A stretch of DNA of 64,000 nucleotides from Flavobacterium aquidurense (GTDB lineage: Bacteria > Bacteroidota > Bacteroidia > Flavobacteriales > Flavobacteriaceae): positions 434,001-498,000 of the forward strand of contig NZ_JRLF01000012.1 in the NCBI RefSeq assembly GCF_001404985.1, written 5' to 3'. The position numbers were made by a program, and so were the translations under genes. The notes below the pieces were generated by a model. The model did not search any database, was not told where the DNA came from, and worked only from the letters and a program-made list of their open reading frames with translations. Below, in pieces: positions 36,708 to 45,953 of this stretch. Each line of letters begins with the position of its first letter. Positions within the stretch are counted from its first letter, which is position 1.

Positions 36708-38135
36708 TTAACAATCTGCCATATTTACGGCAATTGCCAATCCGCCTTCTGAGGTTTCCTTGTATTTAGAATTCATGTCTTTTGCGGTTTGCCACATGGT
36801 ATTGATGACTTTGTCAAGAGGTACTTTTGCATTTTTAGAATCAGTTTCAAGGGCTAATTCGGCAGCATTTATGGCTTTTATGGCACCCATTGTATTTCGT
36901 TCAATACACGGAATCTGTACCAATCCGCCAATCGGGTCGCAGGTTAAACCCAGGTGATGTTCCATTGCGATTTCGGCAGCCATTAAAACCTGAGCAGGCG
37001 TTCCGCCCATTAATTCGCAAAGTGCGGCAGCGGCCATAGATGACGAAACACCAATTTCAGCCTGACAACCACCCATTGCGGCAGAAATAGTAGATCCTTT
37101 TTTAAAGATACTTCCAATTTCTCCGGCAACCATCAGGAATTGTTTGATTTCTTTTTCGCCTGCATTATGATTTTCAATCACCAGATAATACATTAAAACG
37201 GCCGGAATTACACCGGCACTTCCATTTGTAGGCGCCGTAACTACACGACCCAAAGAAGCATTTACCTCATTTACGGCAAGTGCAAAACAGCTTACCCATT
37301 TTAGGATTTGACGAAATTTTACTTCGGTTTTTCTGATTTCTTCCAGCCACGTTTGCGGGTTTGAATAATTGGATAAACCTATTAAGTTTTGGTGCATATC
37401 AAAAGCTCTTCTGCGAACGTTTAATCCGCCAGGAAGAATTCCTCCGGTATGACAGCCAATATACATACATTCTAACATCGTGTTCCAGATGCGCATTAAT
37501 TCAGAATGAATTTCTGCTTCCGGACGCATCGATTTTTCGTTTTCATAAACAATTTCCGAAATCGATTTGTTTTCTGAAATAGTATAATTTAAAAGCTCAA
37601 CAGCATTTTGAATCGGGAATGGAAAAGCACATTTTATAACCTCTTTGATTTTGGCATTTGTACGTTCTTCTTTAACGACAAAACCTCCTCCAATAGAGTA
37701 AAAAGTAGATTCATATTCAGAATCATCGGCTTTATAGGCAGTGAATTTTAATCCGTTTGCATGAAAAGGAAGAAACTCTTTATTGAAAACAATATCCTGA
37801 AGAAAATAAAACGGGATTTTATATTCGTTTGCCAGAATAATTTCGTTTGTATCCTCAATGTTTTTAATGATTCCCGCAATATCATCGATAGGAATATATT
37901 CGGGATCTTGTCCACTTAAACCTAACATCACAGATAAATCTGTAGCGTGACCTTTTCCGGTTAAAGAAAGAGATCCGTATAAGTCTACTTTTACACGTTT
38001 AATCTGGTCTAAAATTGATTCGTCTTTTAACTCTTCTAAAAAACGTTCTGCGGCTCTCCAAGGCCCTAAAGTATGAGAACTTGAGGGACCAACGCCAATT
38101 TTAAGCATATCAAAAACAGAGATACATTCTTCCAT
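36708..38135 (-). CDS. sdaA: L-serine ammonia-lyase (iron-sulfur type)
   Basis: A 475-residue single-chain enzyme from ATG 38135; the frame extends 16 codons further upstream without family resemblance. It deaminates L-serine to pyruvate using a 4Fe-4S cluster. Motifs: [16 protein letters not shown] near the N-terminus (beta domain), [45 protein letters not shown], and [24 protein letters not shown] with the cluster cysteines. The beta domain comes first and the alpha domain second, as in the Gram-negative single-chain form. Monocistronic. Confidence 0.95.
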   Translation of the reverse strand: MEECISVFDMLKIGVGPSSSHTLGPWRAAERFLEELKDESILDQIKRVKVDLYGSLSLTGKGHATDLSVMLGLSGQDPEYIPIDDIAGIIKNIEDTNEIILANEYKIPFYFLQDIVFNKEFLPFHANGLKFTAYKADDSEYESTFYSIGGGFVVKEERTNAKIKEVIKCAFPFPIQNAVELLNYTISENKSISEIVYENEKSMRPEAEIHSELMRIWNTMLECMYIGCHTGGILPGGLNVRRRAFDMHQNLIGLSNYSNPQTWLEEIRKTEVKFRQILKWVSCFALAVNEVNASLGRVVTAPTNGSAGVIPAVLMYYLVIENHNAGEKEIKQFLMVAGEIGSIFKKGSTISAAMGGCQAEIGVSSSMAAAALCELMGGTPAQVLMAAEIAMEHHLGLTCDPIGGLVQIPCIERNTMGAIKAINAAELALETDSKNAKVPLDKVINTMWQTAKDMNSKYKETSEGGLAIAVNMADC

Positions 38136-38445
38136 TGTGCAATATTTATTAAGACAAAGATAATTGAATAATGCAATGAACATTTATTTTCGTTTGTTAA
38201 TGTTGCAGTTTTGTTAAAAAATATATTAAATATTAATAATTTGGCAACGAAACATTTTTTATTGCTTAATATGCGGTTTTCGTGAAAAGTTCGCATTTTT
38301 TTTAGGTATTTTTGTAATGAAGCAATCACTAAAGAATCCGATTTTTTGTTTTAAATAAATCGGTAAATAACTTCTTGGTTTTATTTTAATTTGAATACTC
38401 TTTTTACGAAAAACTAAAATAACTCAGAGAAGATAAAATTACATT
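38136..38445. other. Divergent intergenic region
   Basis: About 310 bases between sdaA (minus) and the antiporter gene (plus). It should contain both promoters. TATTTTTG at 38307-38314 fits the plus-strand -7 box, but the -33 half is not clear. No other structure was seen. Confidence 0.4.
38307..38314 (+). promoter_or_regulatory. Candidate -7 element for the antiporter gene
   Basis: TATTTTTG matches TAnnTTTG, 131 bases before the ATG at 38446. No TTTG at the usual distance upstream. Confidence 0.25.
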
Positions 38446-40593
38446 ATGATAGAATTTTTCAAGCATTTTTTACAAGAATTCGAATTACCACTCAGCAACC
38501 CAGTATTGATTTTTTCTTTGATACTTTTCATTATTCTGTTGTCGCCTATTTTACTGAAAAAAATAAATATTCCAGGAATTATCGGTCTTATTATTTCCGG
38601 TGTTATCATTGGACCACACGGACTTAATATTCTGGCAAAAAATTCAGCGGTAGATTTATTTTCAACAATCGGACTTTTATATATCATGTTTATTGCGGGT
38701 CTGGAATTGGATATGAATGAGTTTAAAGCAAACCGAAATAAGAGTTTATTATTTGGTTTTTTCACCTTTATTTTTCCTTTAACGATTGGGTTTCCGGTTT
38801 GTTATTATTTATTGCAATATGATTTTAATGCCAGTTTCTTGACTGCGAGCATGTTTGCTACGCACACACTTGTAGCTTACCCAATTGTGAGTAAACTTGG
38901 TATCGCAAAAAATCAGGCTGTTGCCATTACTGTGGGAGGTACAATTTTAACTGATACTGCCGTTTTGATTATACTGGCGGTTATTATGGGAAGCAGCCAA
39001 GGGAATCTAAATCAGGCTTTCTGGATAAAATTAACCGTTTCATTGGCGATTTTTTCCGCCATTATGTTTTTGGTTATTCCCAGAATTGCAAAATGGTTTT
39101 TTAAGAAATTAGAAAGTGAGAAACATGCCCATTATATTTTTGTGCTTTCTGTAGTTTTCTTTGCAGCGTTTTTAGCCGAAGTAGCAGGAGTAGAGCCAAT
39201 TATTGGAGCATTCGTTGCCGGTTTGGCATTAAATCCGCTGATTCCGCATTCGTCTGCTTTAATGAACCGAATTGAGTTTATTGGAAATTCATTGTTTATT
39301 CCGTTTTTCCTGATTTCTGTTGGAATGCTGGTCGATATCAGTGTGATTCTTAGCGGACCAACGGCATTAATTGTAGCCGGAACCCTGAGTGTTGTGGCTA
39401 TTTTTGGGAAATGGATTGCCGCTTTTTTTACACAGATCGTTTTTAAATATACAAAGACAGAAAGACAGCTTATCTTCGGATTAAGCAGTGCACATGCTGC
39501 AGCAACTTTAGCGGTTATTCTGGTTGGTTTTAAAGCAAAAATCCTGGATGAGAATATCTTAAACGGAACTATTATCCTAATTCTAATAACGTGTATTGTG
39601 GCTTCTTTCGCAACGGAAAAAGCAGCAAAAAAAATTGCGATTTGCGAAGAAGAAGTTTCTCATGAAGATGCTCACAGCGACCAGATTTTAGATGAACATA
39701 TTTTGATTCCGTTAGCAAAAACTTCGGCTACAGCCACTTTATTAGACTTTGCACTTTTGATAAAGGATAAAAAATCAGCTAATCCTATCACTTTACTAAC
39801 TATTGTTCCCAATAATGATCAGGCTGAGAAAAATATTTTGAAGTATAGAAAAGCAGTTGATAAATTTGTAATTCAGGGATCAGCATCTGAAGTAAAAATA
39901 AATACGATTGCCAGAATCGACCATAATCCTGCAAGCGGAATTGCGAGAACATCAAAAGAAATCATGTCGGATATTGTGATTGTAGGCTGGCCAAGAAAAA
40001 CAGGTTTCCTGGATAAAATTTTTGGAGAAAATGTTGATTCAATTATCAATAATGTAGACAAGAGTCTGTTTATCTGCAGATTTCAAAAAACTTTTATAGA
40101 AGAAAAAAGATTGGTTTTTATTTGCCCGCCTTTTTCAGAAAGAGGAGTTGGTTTTCATCTTTTATTACAGAAAATCTACCGATTATCACAAGAATTAAGT
40201 ATTCCTATTATAATTTATGCCGAGTATAAAACACATCAGGCAATCCAGCAAGTTGCGGCTAATTTAAAACTAAATGCCAAATTAGGGTTTAAAAGCATTC
40301 TGGATTGGGATGATTTTGAATCGATCTCAGATGAAATTAAACCAACCGATCTGATTGTATTTAATTTATCCAGAAAAGGGTCAGTTTCGTACCAATCGAT
40401 CTTTGATAAATTGCCTCAGAAATTCGAAAAATCATTCAGTGAAAACAACTTGATTTTAGTGTATGCACATGACGATCGCAAAGGAACTTCTATGGATGCG
40501 TATGAGGATTTTACTGCTACGCCATTAACAAAAGGATTAGAAGCGATTGAACAAATTGGTCGTGGTCTTGGAAATATTTTGAAAAAGGGATAA
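38446..40593 (+). CDS. CPA2-type cation:proton antiporter with C-terminal universal-stress-like domain
   Basis: A 715-residue membrane protein. Residues about 15-400 form 12-13 membrane helices of the CPA2/KefB fold, with IPGIIGLIISGVIIGPHG near the N-terminus and ALNPLIPHSS later. Residues about 405-715 are soluble, with HILIPLAKTSATATLLDFA and IVIVGWPRKTG typical of universal-stress-protein-like nucleotide-binding domains. It probably exchanges K+ or Na+ for H+ across the inner membrane; ion specificity is not determined by sequence. Followed 34 bases later by a membrane protein gene, perhaps co-transcribed. Confidence 0.9.
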   Translation: MIEFFKHFLQEFELPLSNPVLIFSLILFIILLSPILLKKINIPGIIGLIISGVIIGPHGLNILAKNSAVDLFSTIGLLYIMFIAGLELDMNEFKANRNKSLLFGFFTFIFPLTIGFPVCYYLLQYDFNASFLTASMFATHTLVAYPIVSKLGIAKNQAVAITVGGTILTDTAVLIILAVIMGSSQGNLNQAFWIKLTVSLAIFSAIMFLVIPRIAKWFFKKLESEKHAHYIFVLSVVFFAAFLAEVAGVEPIIGAFVAGLALNPLIPHSSALMNRIEFIGNSLFIPFFLISVGMLVDISVILSGPTALIVAGTLSVVAIFGKWIAAFFTQIVFKYTKTERQLIFGLSSAHAAATLAVILVGFKAKILDENILNGTIILILITCIVASFATEKAAKKIAICEEEVSHEDAHSDQILDEHILIPLAKTSATATLLDFALLIKDKKSANPITLLTIVPNNDQAEKNILKYRKAVDKFVIQGSASEVKINTIARIDHNPASGIARTSKEIMSDIVIVGWPRKTGFLDKIFGENVDSIINNVDKSLFICRFQKTFIEEKRLVFICPPFSERGVGFHLLLQKIYRLSQELSIPIIIYAEYKTHQAIQQVAANLKLNAKLGFKSILDWDDFESISDEIKPTDLIVFNLSRKGSVSYQSIFDKLPQKFEKSFSENNLILVYAHDDRKGTSMDAYEDFTATPLTKGLEAIEQIGRGLGNILKKG

Positions 40594-40627
40594 AGAAAAC
40601 AACTTATTATAAAATAGCTTTAGTCAT

Positions 40628-41287
40628 ATGAAAAATTCTGAGAAAGTAGATCAATTTTTAGCTAATAATGATGAATCAACAATAAAGGATTATCATGATA
40701 AACTGTTTGAAAATTTAACTGTATTGAATGAAAAAGAAGATAAGTTAATTGTATGGCAAATTGTTATTATTTTTCTTTACTTATTTGCAGGGAATCTAAA
40801 AATCGAAAATTTGAACTTAGGACCAGTATCTATAACTGATACATCTATACTTTTTAAACTAATACCGTTGGTTTTTGTGTATGTCTTATATGATTTAAAT
40901 TCAGTAAGTCATCAGAAGCAAGAAATTTTGGTGGCATTTAACATTATATCCAAATCAAGATTTGATAAAATGTTTAAAGAAGACGATTTTAATAATTATT
41001 TGACAAGAATTTATAAACCATATGCTTTCACAAATTCAATTTCAAATTTTATTAGAGAAAAGGCTAATCTTGTAGAAATTATTTTTGGTTTACTTATACT
41101 GATTCCCGCAATGTTAATTTGGACTATCCCATTTGCTATTTTATTTTTAATGATAAGAGATGTTTATATTAATCACTTTAATGACTTATTAGACAAACTT
41201 TCTTTTTTTGTTACTATATGGATAACGTCTGTAGTTGTCTATCAAATGATAGCTAGGACAATAATGATATATCGTAAAGAGAACTAA
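40628..41287 (+). CDS. Hypothetical membrane protein
   Basis: A 219-residue protein with four probable membrane helices (about 42-58, 75-92, 140-163 and 182-205) and a charged N-terminal 40 residues. No recognised family. It begins 34 bases after the antiporter gene on the same strand, so joint transcription is likely. Base composition is more AT-rich than the antiporter, suggesting separate origin. Confidence 0.7.
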   Translation: MKNSEKVDQFLANNDESTIKDYHDKLFENLTVLNEKEDKLIVWQIVIIFLYLFAGNLKIENLNLGPVSITDTSILFKLIPLVFVYVLYDLNSVSHQKQEILVAFNIISKSRFDKMFKEDDFNNYLTRIYKPYAFTNSISNFIREKANLVEIIFGLLILIPAMLIWTIPFAILFLMIRDVYINHFNDLLDKLSFFVTIWITSVVVYQMIARTIMIYRKEN

Positions 41288-41450
41288 TTATATGGTTTTC
41301 CATTATTAATAAATGAATGATAAAGACATATCGATTTCAATATTTCTGAAAGTTTTTGTTATTATTTATGTTTTTAAAACACAGTTTTGAAGTTTAGGGA
41401 ATATTTTGAAGAAAGGATAATTATATTAAATTAATTTTTACAATTGAAAA

Positions 41451-42194
41451 ATGAAAGTAAGGTTTCCATTAATTGTATTGACTTTTATAACTTTTGCAGC
41501 CACTGCACAAACCAAAATGAAAGAAGCAGAAGAACTTATAGACAAGGCTGATCCGGGCTGGACAATTGTCGAAGACTGGATTAAAACAGCAAAAAACAAA
41601 GTAGAGGTTTTGCCCGTAGATGCATTAAAAGCGAAAGATGCATTGTACAAAACCCAGGTTACAACACGCTCGTCTATGGGAGCGATAGTTTTTATGACAG
41701 GCGGTCTTTTAATTGATGACGGATGGATCAGGATTTTAGGTTCCGGAAACTTAAAATTCAATCGCACACTTCCGGATTGGAACAAAGGAAAATCGTTTAA
41801 AGAGTTTGGCGAAACGCCTCCTTTTTTATTGATTGCAGATGATGCAATAGGTGGTTTTTATCTTTTAAATGGAGGGGGATTAGGAACTGATGTTGGAAAA
41901 GTATATTATTTTTCTCCTGATAATCTTGAATATGAACAACTGGATATTACGTATTCTGAATTTTTAGGATTTTGTTTTAATAATGATTTGGATAAGTTTT
42001 ACGAAGGTAACAGATGGAATGGATGGAGACAGGAAGTTTCTAAATTAAAAGGGGATGAAGTTTTTAATTTTTACCCGTTTCTCTGGTCTGCCGAAGGAAG
42101 TGATATTAATAAAAGTTCCCGCAAAATTATTCCGGTTCAGGAACAATATAATCTAAATCTGGATTTGAGAAAACAACTTGGATTTGATCAATAA
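41451..42194 (+). CDS. DUF2625 family protein, exported
   Basis: A 247-residue protein with a short signal peptide (to about residue 19, TFAATAQ). Domain features fit DUF2625: KADPGWTIVEDWI, GGLLIDDGWIRILGSG, ADDAIGGFYLLNGGG, YFSPDNLEYEQLDI and FYEGNRW. Function of the family is not established. Located alone between the membrane protein and a glyoxalase-like gene. Confidence 0.85.
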   Translation: MKVRFPLIVLTFITFAATAQTKMKEAEELIDKADPGWTIVEDWIKTAKNKVEVLPVDALKAKDALYKTQVTTRSSMGAIVFMTGGLLIDDGWIRILGSGNLKFNRTLPDWNKGKSFKEFGETPPFLLIADDAIGGFYLLNGGGLGTDVGKVYYFSPDNLEYEQLDITYSEFLGFCFNNDLDKFYEGNRWNGWRQEVSKLKGDEVFNFYPFLWSAEGSDINKSSRKIIPVQEQYNLNLDLRKQLGFDQ

Positions 42195-42239
42195 AAGTTA
42201 GTTCTGAGTCGAGGAAACGAATTTCAAATAAGAGACAAA

Positions 42240-42602
42240 ATGAATCACAAAGCAATATCAATCCGACCTTTTATTGGAGCAAAAGATTTTGAAGTCTCCA
42301 GAAGTTTTTACCGTGATTTAGGTTTTGAAGAAATCGTTTTAGAGTCTAATTTTTCTGTTTTTAAAACAGGGGATTTAGCCTTTTATCTTCAGGATTATTA
42401 TGCAAAAGAATGGATAGAAAATACCATGATTTTTCTTGAAGTCGTGGATGTCGATTATTATTACAATCAGTTATTAACTTTGAACGTAACTGAAAAATAT
42501 GGTGTAAAACTAACGCCAATTCGCCACTTAGACTGGGGAAGCGAATGTTTTTTACACGATCCTTCGGGTGTTTTATGGCATTTTGGCAAGTTTAATAAAT
42601 AA
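42240..42602 (+). CDS. Glyoxalase/bleomycin-resistance (VOC) family protein
   Basis: A 120-residue single VOC module: ISIRPFIGAKDFEVSRSFYRDLGF at the start, FLQDYYAKEW-type strand, and a second half with DPSGVLWHFGKF. The family includes lyases, dioxygenases and drug-binding proteins; the substrate is not evident. Begins 45 bases after the DUF2625 gene and could be co-transcribed with it. No motif points to metal use beyond the general fold. Confidence 0.85.
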   Translation: MNHKAISIRPFIGAKDFEVSRSFYRDLGFEEIVLESNFSVFKTGDLAFYLQDYYAKEWIENTMIFLEVVDVDYYYNQLLTLNVTEKYGVKLTPIRHLDWGSECFLHDPSGVLWHFGKFNK

Positions 42603-42694
42603 TTTTAATGCTTGAAGTTTGCCGAATCACACTAATTTTTACTAATTAGAATACACTTAAAATTTAATTATTTAAAAAATTCATGGCTTAAAAA

Positions 42695-43375
42695 TCAAAT
42701 AATGAAATCGGCTAAATGTATGGTGTTTTCTTCTCTCTGGTACCAATTATTATAAACCAATTCTAAGTTTTTTACTTTTAATTCTCCAAAATCATAATCA
42801 CGAAATTTCTCTGTAATTTCTATTAATTTTTCTGGATTTTGAAGCTTTTCCTGAAATCGCATTACGGTAGAATGTGCTGCTGCAATGGTGTATCGGCTAT
42901 CGATACTTTGTTCCAAATCTGATTTTTTAAAGTTCTCACGCAGTTTATCCCTGAAGTTATTCAAAGATTCATCTGTAGGAAAACCCTGGATCATCACTGC
43001 AGAAGGAGAAGCTGTTATACCGCGAAACTCAATATTTATTTTATCCAGATGCACAAGACTTTGCTGAATCACGCTAATATAATCTTTAACCTGTATTTTG
43101 TCTAAAGTAAAACCGTCGTAACATGAAATAATGGATAGCACAGTAATATGAAGATCTGAATCCGGATAATAATATTGTTCCGGTTCGATTGTTTTTAACT
43201 CCTCCAGAAACAACTGAATTTTTGCTTTAATGGTTTCGTTTGGGCGCATAAGTAAGGTGATTCCAAATCGGGAATCTGATGTGTCTTTTATTTGCGTATC
43301 GAGTTTATAATTTTCTTCTAAAATAGCTTTAGATGATGTATTATAAAGCTGATCGTAATGTGTGATTAAATCCAT
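42695..43375 (-). CDS. 2H phosphoesterase, 2'-5' RNA ligase-like
   Basis: A 226-residue 2H-family protein. Two HxTx motifs are visible: LHITVLSI near residue 76 and AAHSTVMRF near residue 170, the paired catalytic histidines of the family. 2H enzymes hydrolyse or ligate 2'-5' phosphodiester bonds or cyclic phosphates in RNA. The gene is followed by a DUF1801 gene upstream (six bases) in the same orientation. Substrate not known. Confidence 0.85.
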   Translation of the reverse strand: MDLITHYDQLYNTSSKAILEENYKLDTQIKDTSDSRFGITLLMRPNETIKAKIQLFLEELKTIEPEQYYYPDSDLHITVLSIISCYDGFTLDKIQVKDYISVIQQSLVHLDKINIEFRGITASPSAVMIQGFPTDESLNNFRDKLRENFKKSDLEQSIDSRYTIAAAHSTVMRFQEKLQNPEKLIEITEKFRDYDFGELKVKNLELVYNNWYQREENTIHLADFII

Positions 43376-43381
43376 TAAAAA

Positions 43382-43750
43382 TTATTTCTTTTTTACTTTT
43401 TCAATATTTTCTTTTACTCTGAATTTTACAATTCTGGTAATCAATTCATATGGTATTGGCTGGTTCAGCGGAAATTGTACAGATCCTTTTCCTGATTTAT
43501 ATTGCGAAAGTTCTGCTGTAAAAGCTTCATGACCGCTTGGCAAAGCATATAAACCAATATGATTTTTGAAAGCGGCAAAATAAACTACGATTCCGTTTTG
43601 ATCAAAAGCCGGCATCGAATAACTGATTTTCTCCTTGGCATCAGGCGCTGCTTTCTGAATGGTTGTTCTTATTTTTTCTAGAATCTCCTGAACATCATTA
43701 GGGAATGCGCCAATATATTCATCAATATTTTCCGGTTTTTTTGTTTCCAT
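43382..43750 (-). CDS. DUF1801 / YdhG-like small protein, copy 1
   Basis: A 122-residue protein of the DUF1801 fold: ENIDEYIGAFP, KISYSMPAFDQNG, YFAAFKNHIGLYALPSGHEAF, GSVQFPLNQPIPYELI. Some relatives have been called iron chaperones. Its 3' end is six bases from the RNA-ligase-like gene, so the two probably form an operon. Two other DUF1801 genes occur in the window at 50361 and 60316. Confidence 0.85.
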   Translation of the reverse strand: METKKPENIDEYIGAFPNDVQEILEKIRTTIQKAAPDAKEKISYSMPAFDQNGIVVYFAAFKNHIGLYALPSGHEAFTAELSQYKSGKGSVQFPLNQPIPYELITRIVKFRVKENIEKVKKK

Positions 43751-43782
43751 TTCTTTATTTGTTTTTGTTTCCGGTTTAAAAA

Positions 43783-43825
43783 GTTTCAGGTTTCAGGTTT
43801 GTTGCGAAAACCTGAAATTTGAAAC
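43783..43825. repeat. Heptamer array with inverted copy (GTTTCAG)
   Basis: GTTTCAGGTTTCAGGTTT (7-base period) at 43783-43800 and a largely complementary segment at 43807-43825 form a hairpin upstream of the DUF1801 gene. A related CTTGAAA array lies at 44385-44413, on the other side of the SRPBCC gene. Confidence 0.6.
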
Positions 43826-43839
43826 AAAATAAACTTTCT

Positions 43840-44307
43840 TTATGCCAATCCTTTAGGAAATCGATCTAATACCAGATTCAACTGAATATTGTGTTCTAAA
43901 TATGCTTTTGCTCCTGCTAAAACTAACGTAAAACCTTCTGTTGAATTGCGAACCTGATCGATTATTTTATCATGATCTCCTTTAAAACCTGAATTGATAA
44001 TGCTTACAAATGTTTCATTTTCGTCTAGCGGGCTAAAAATCCATTCGACGATAGTAGTTTCATCAGGATTTCCCCATTCGATCACGATTTTTTTATTTTC
44101 CTGCAAAACATGAGTTGTTACGGTTAATGAAAAACCGTACATTTCCCATGTCCATTCGGTTTTTGTGTCTTGTTCTAATTTTCCGGAACCTTTTGTAAAC
44201 CAAAATTTACATGTTATTTCCGGATTTGTGAAAGCCTGAAAAACTTCTGAAACAGGTTTTCTAATCAGCATTTCGGCTTTTGCGAAGTGGTTGTTTTCTG
44301 TTTTCAT
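43840..44307 (-). CDS. SRPBCC (AHSA1-like) domain protein, copy 1
   Basis: A 155-residue product from ATG 44307, chosen because it starts at the conserved strand (AEMLIRKPVSEVFQAFTNPE) of the START-like fold; the frame upstream would add 36 unrelated residues. The fold has a large hydrophobic cavity; AHSA1-type members are common without known ligand. Motif positions: FWFTKG, GNPDETTIVEWIF, FTLVLAGAKAYLEH. Between two heptamer arrays. Confidence 0.85.
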   Translation of the reverse strand: MKTENNHFAKAEMLIRKPVSEVFQAFTNPEITCKFWFTKGSGKLEQDTKTEWTWEMYGFSLTVTTHVLQENKKIVIEWGNPDETTIVEWIFSPLDENETFVSIINSGFKGDHDKIIDQVRNSTEGFTLVLAGAKAYLEHNIQLNLVLDRFPKGLA

Positions 44308-44460
44308 TTGGTGAGAGGTTGTTTGTAAAATGTTGTTTGTAAGATATAAAATGTGAATAAAGTTTAGTTTGAATGGCGTGTAACTTGAAACTTGAAACAA
44401 AAAAACTTGAAACAAATTTTTACGATCCCTAAATTAAGAAAGAAATCCCAAATACCTTCA

Positions 44461-44496
44461 AAAAAAATCCACACAAGTTTTCACCTGTATGGATTT
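44461..44496 (-). terminator. Intrinsic terminator of the polysaccharide deacetylase operon
   Basis: Stem of AAATCCA...CAAG with CCTG...TGGATTT (44465-44496), one bulge; T run on the minus strand. Confidence 0.75.
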
Positions 44497-44515
44497 CAAA
44501 TTCTTAAATATAATT

Positions 44516-45466
44516 TTATTCGCGTATTGTAGTTTTATCGTTTAATGCCATTTCAGCAATTTCATCTTTACGTTTAAAACTCACACCTTTATGTTGCTGC
44601 ATATATTTAATAAGATCATTAGCAGCTTTGACCATTTGTGGCGTTCCGCCAATGCGATCATGAAAACTAATCGACATTTGCCTGCGTTGTGTTTCGCTTT
44701 CGGCATATAATTGATCAAATTCCATTTTGGCTTGTTGCAGAAATTGGTCAGTTGAGAAGTTTTTTCCCTCAATCAAAACAATATCATTACATCTTAGTGT
44801 ATAAGGAACTACGGCAAAATCTTTATTTTTTACCTGAATAATAAAAGGTTCATCGCGACTGAGATCATCGATATGATACTTAAACCCCAGTTCTTGTAAG
44901 ATGTCGAGTGTGTTTTTTCCGCGACGTAACCAGTTTGCATTATAGCCAACAGCAGTAAAACCTGTTATGTTTTTAATAGCATCGACGCCATCTTTTATAA
45001 ATTTTTTTTCCTCTTCATAAGGCATCGTGTATTGTGTGCTCCAACTCATACCGTGCGCAGCGGCTTCATGACCGCGTTGTACAATTTCTTTGGCAAGTTC
45101 AGGATTTTTTAAAACCGCTGTTCCTACCATATGCGAAGTGACTTTTACACCCAATTTATCCCAATTGTCCAACATACGCGGAATCCCTTCTTTATAGCCG
45201 TAATCATACCAGGTTGAGGCCGGCAGATCAATATATCCTTTTTGTATATTTTGAGGAAACGGACTTTCAGCATTTTCAGGTTGCCCGCCTGATTCAAATT
45301 GCATCGAAATTGAAACCACTAATCTGGAACCATCGGCCCATTTTGTTTTTTGTGGTGATGAAAAAGAGTTTGTTTGTGGTGCGGCAGAGAATGTTTCTAT
45401 TGGATTTATCATACCAATCATTCCAATAATTCCAGTTTGTTTTATAAAATTTCTTCTTGAGCTCAT
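44516..45466 (-). CDS. Polysaccharide deacetylase family protein with twin-arginine-like signal
   Basis: A 316-residue protein with MSSRRNFIKQTGIIGMIGM at the N-terminus, a twin-arginine signal pattern. The body matches the NodB/polysaccharide deacetylase fold (LPASTWYDYG, KVTSHMVGTA, GHEAAAHGMSWS with the metal histidines, GYNANWLRRGKN, HDRIGGTPQ). Probably acts outside the cytoplasm on N- or O-acetyl or related groups; several such proteins are closer to allantoinase-type PuuE. It is five bases from the DoxX gene and shares its operon. Divergent AraC regulator lies upstream. Confidence 0.85.
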   Translation of the reverse strand: MSSRRNFIKQTGIIGMIGMINPIETFSAAPQTNSFSSPQKTKWADGSRLVVSISMQFESGGQPENAESPFPQNIQKGYIDLPASTWYDYGYKEGIPRMLDNWDKLGVKVTSHMVGTAVLKNPELAKEIVQRGHEAAAHGMSWSTQYTMPYEEEKKFIKDGVDAIKNITGFTAVGYNANWLRRGKNTLDILQELGFKYHIDDLSRDEPFIIQVKNKDFAVVPYTLRCNDIVLIEGKNFSTDQFLQQAKMEFDQLYAESETQRRQMSISFHDRIGGTPQMVKAANDLIKYMQQHKGVSFKRKDEIAEMALNDKTTIRE

Positions 45467-45471
45467 AATTA

Positions 45472-45867
45472 TTATTTTTTAATTAAAAAGGTATCAATTG
45501 CCCAACTATTATAATCGATAAAATGCAATAGCAAAGCAAAAAATGCAATGTGAATGAGTTGCGACGGAATAGCTTCCCAGTTTTCAATCATCGAAGTTCC
45601 AAACAATAAAGCCAACATCACAAATCCTCCGGCAATCAAAGAAGGTTTTGTAAATAAACCAAGAATTAAAAGCAAACCAATTGCAAATTCGGCTATTGGT
45701 AAAACGTAACTAAAAGGCGTAACGATGAATTTAGGCAGCATAGAATTTTCAAAACTGCCAATCATCCAGTTACTGAAAGTGGTTAGTTTTGGTAAACGTA
45801 CCAATCCGTGGCCAAACATGCTTATGGCTATGGCAAGACGTAATAGTAAGAAAGATGTTGTTTCCAT
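45472..45867 (-). CDS. DoxX family membrane protein
   Basis: A 131-residue inner-membrane protein with four membrane helices, matching DoxX (RLAIAISMFGHGLVRLP, VLPIAEFAIGLLLILGLFTKPSLIAGGFVMLALLFG). DoxX proteins are small quinol- or thiosulfate-related membrane subunits. First gene of an operon with the deacetylase; its 5' end faces the AraC regulator. Confidence 0.85.
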   Translation of the reverse strand: METTSFLLLRLAIAISMFGHGLVRLPKLTTFSNWMIGSFENSMLPKFIVTPFSYVLPIAEFAIGLLLILGLFTKPSLIAGGFVMLALLFGTSMIENWEAIPSQLIHIAFFALLLHFIDYNSWAIDTFLIKK

Positions 45868-45916
45868 ATTTTATATCATTTTATACTACAAAATTGAGAA
45901 GAACTGTTTTTTAAAA

Positions 45917-45949
45917 TTTGTACAATCGTTGGAATAATTTGTATTTTTG
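45917..45949 (+). promoter_or_regulatory. Promoter of the AraC-type regulator, giving a near-leaderless transcript
   Basis: TTTG (45917-45920), 21 bases, TATTTTTG (45942-45949). The ATG used for the regulator is at 45954, four bases after the -7 box, so initiation would fall about at the start codon. Confidence 0.5.
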
Positions 45950-45953
45950 GAAG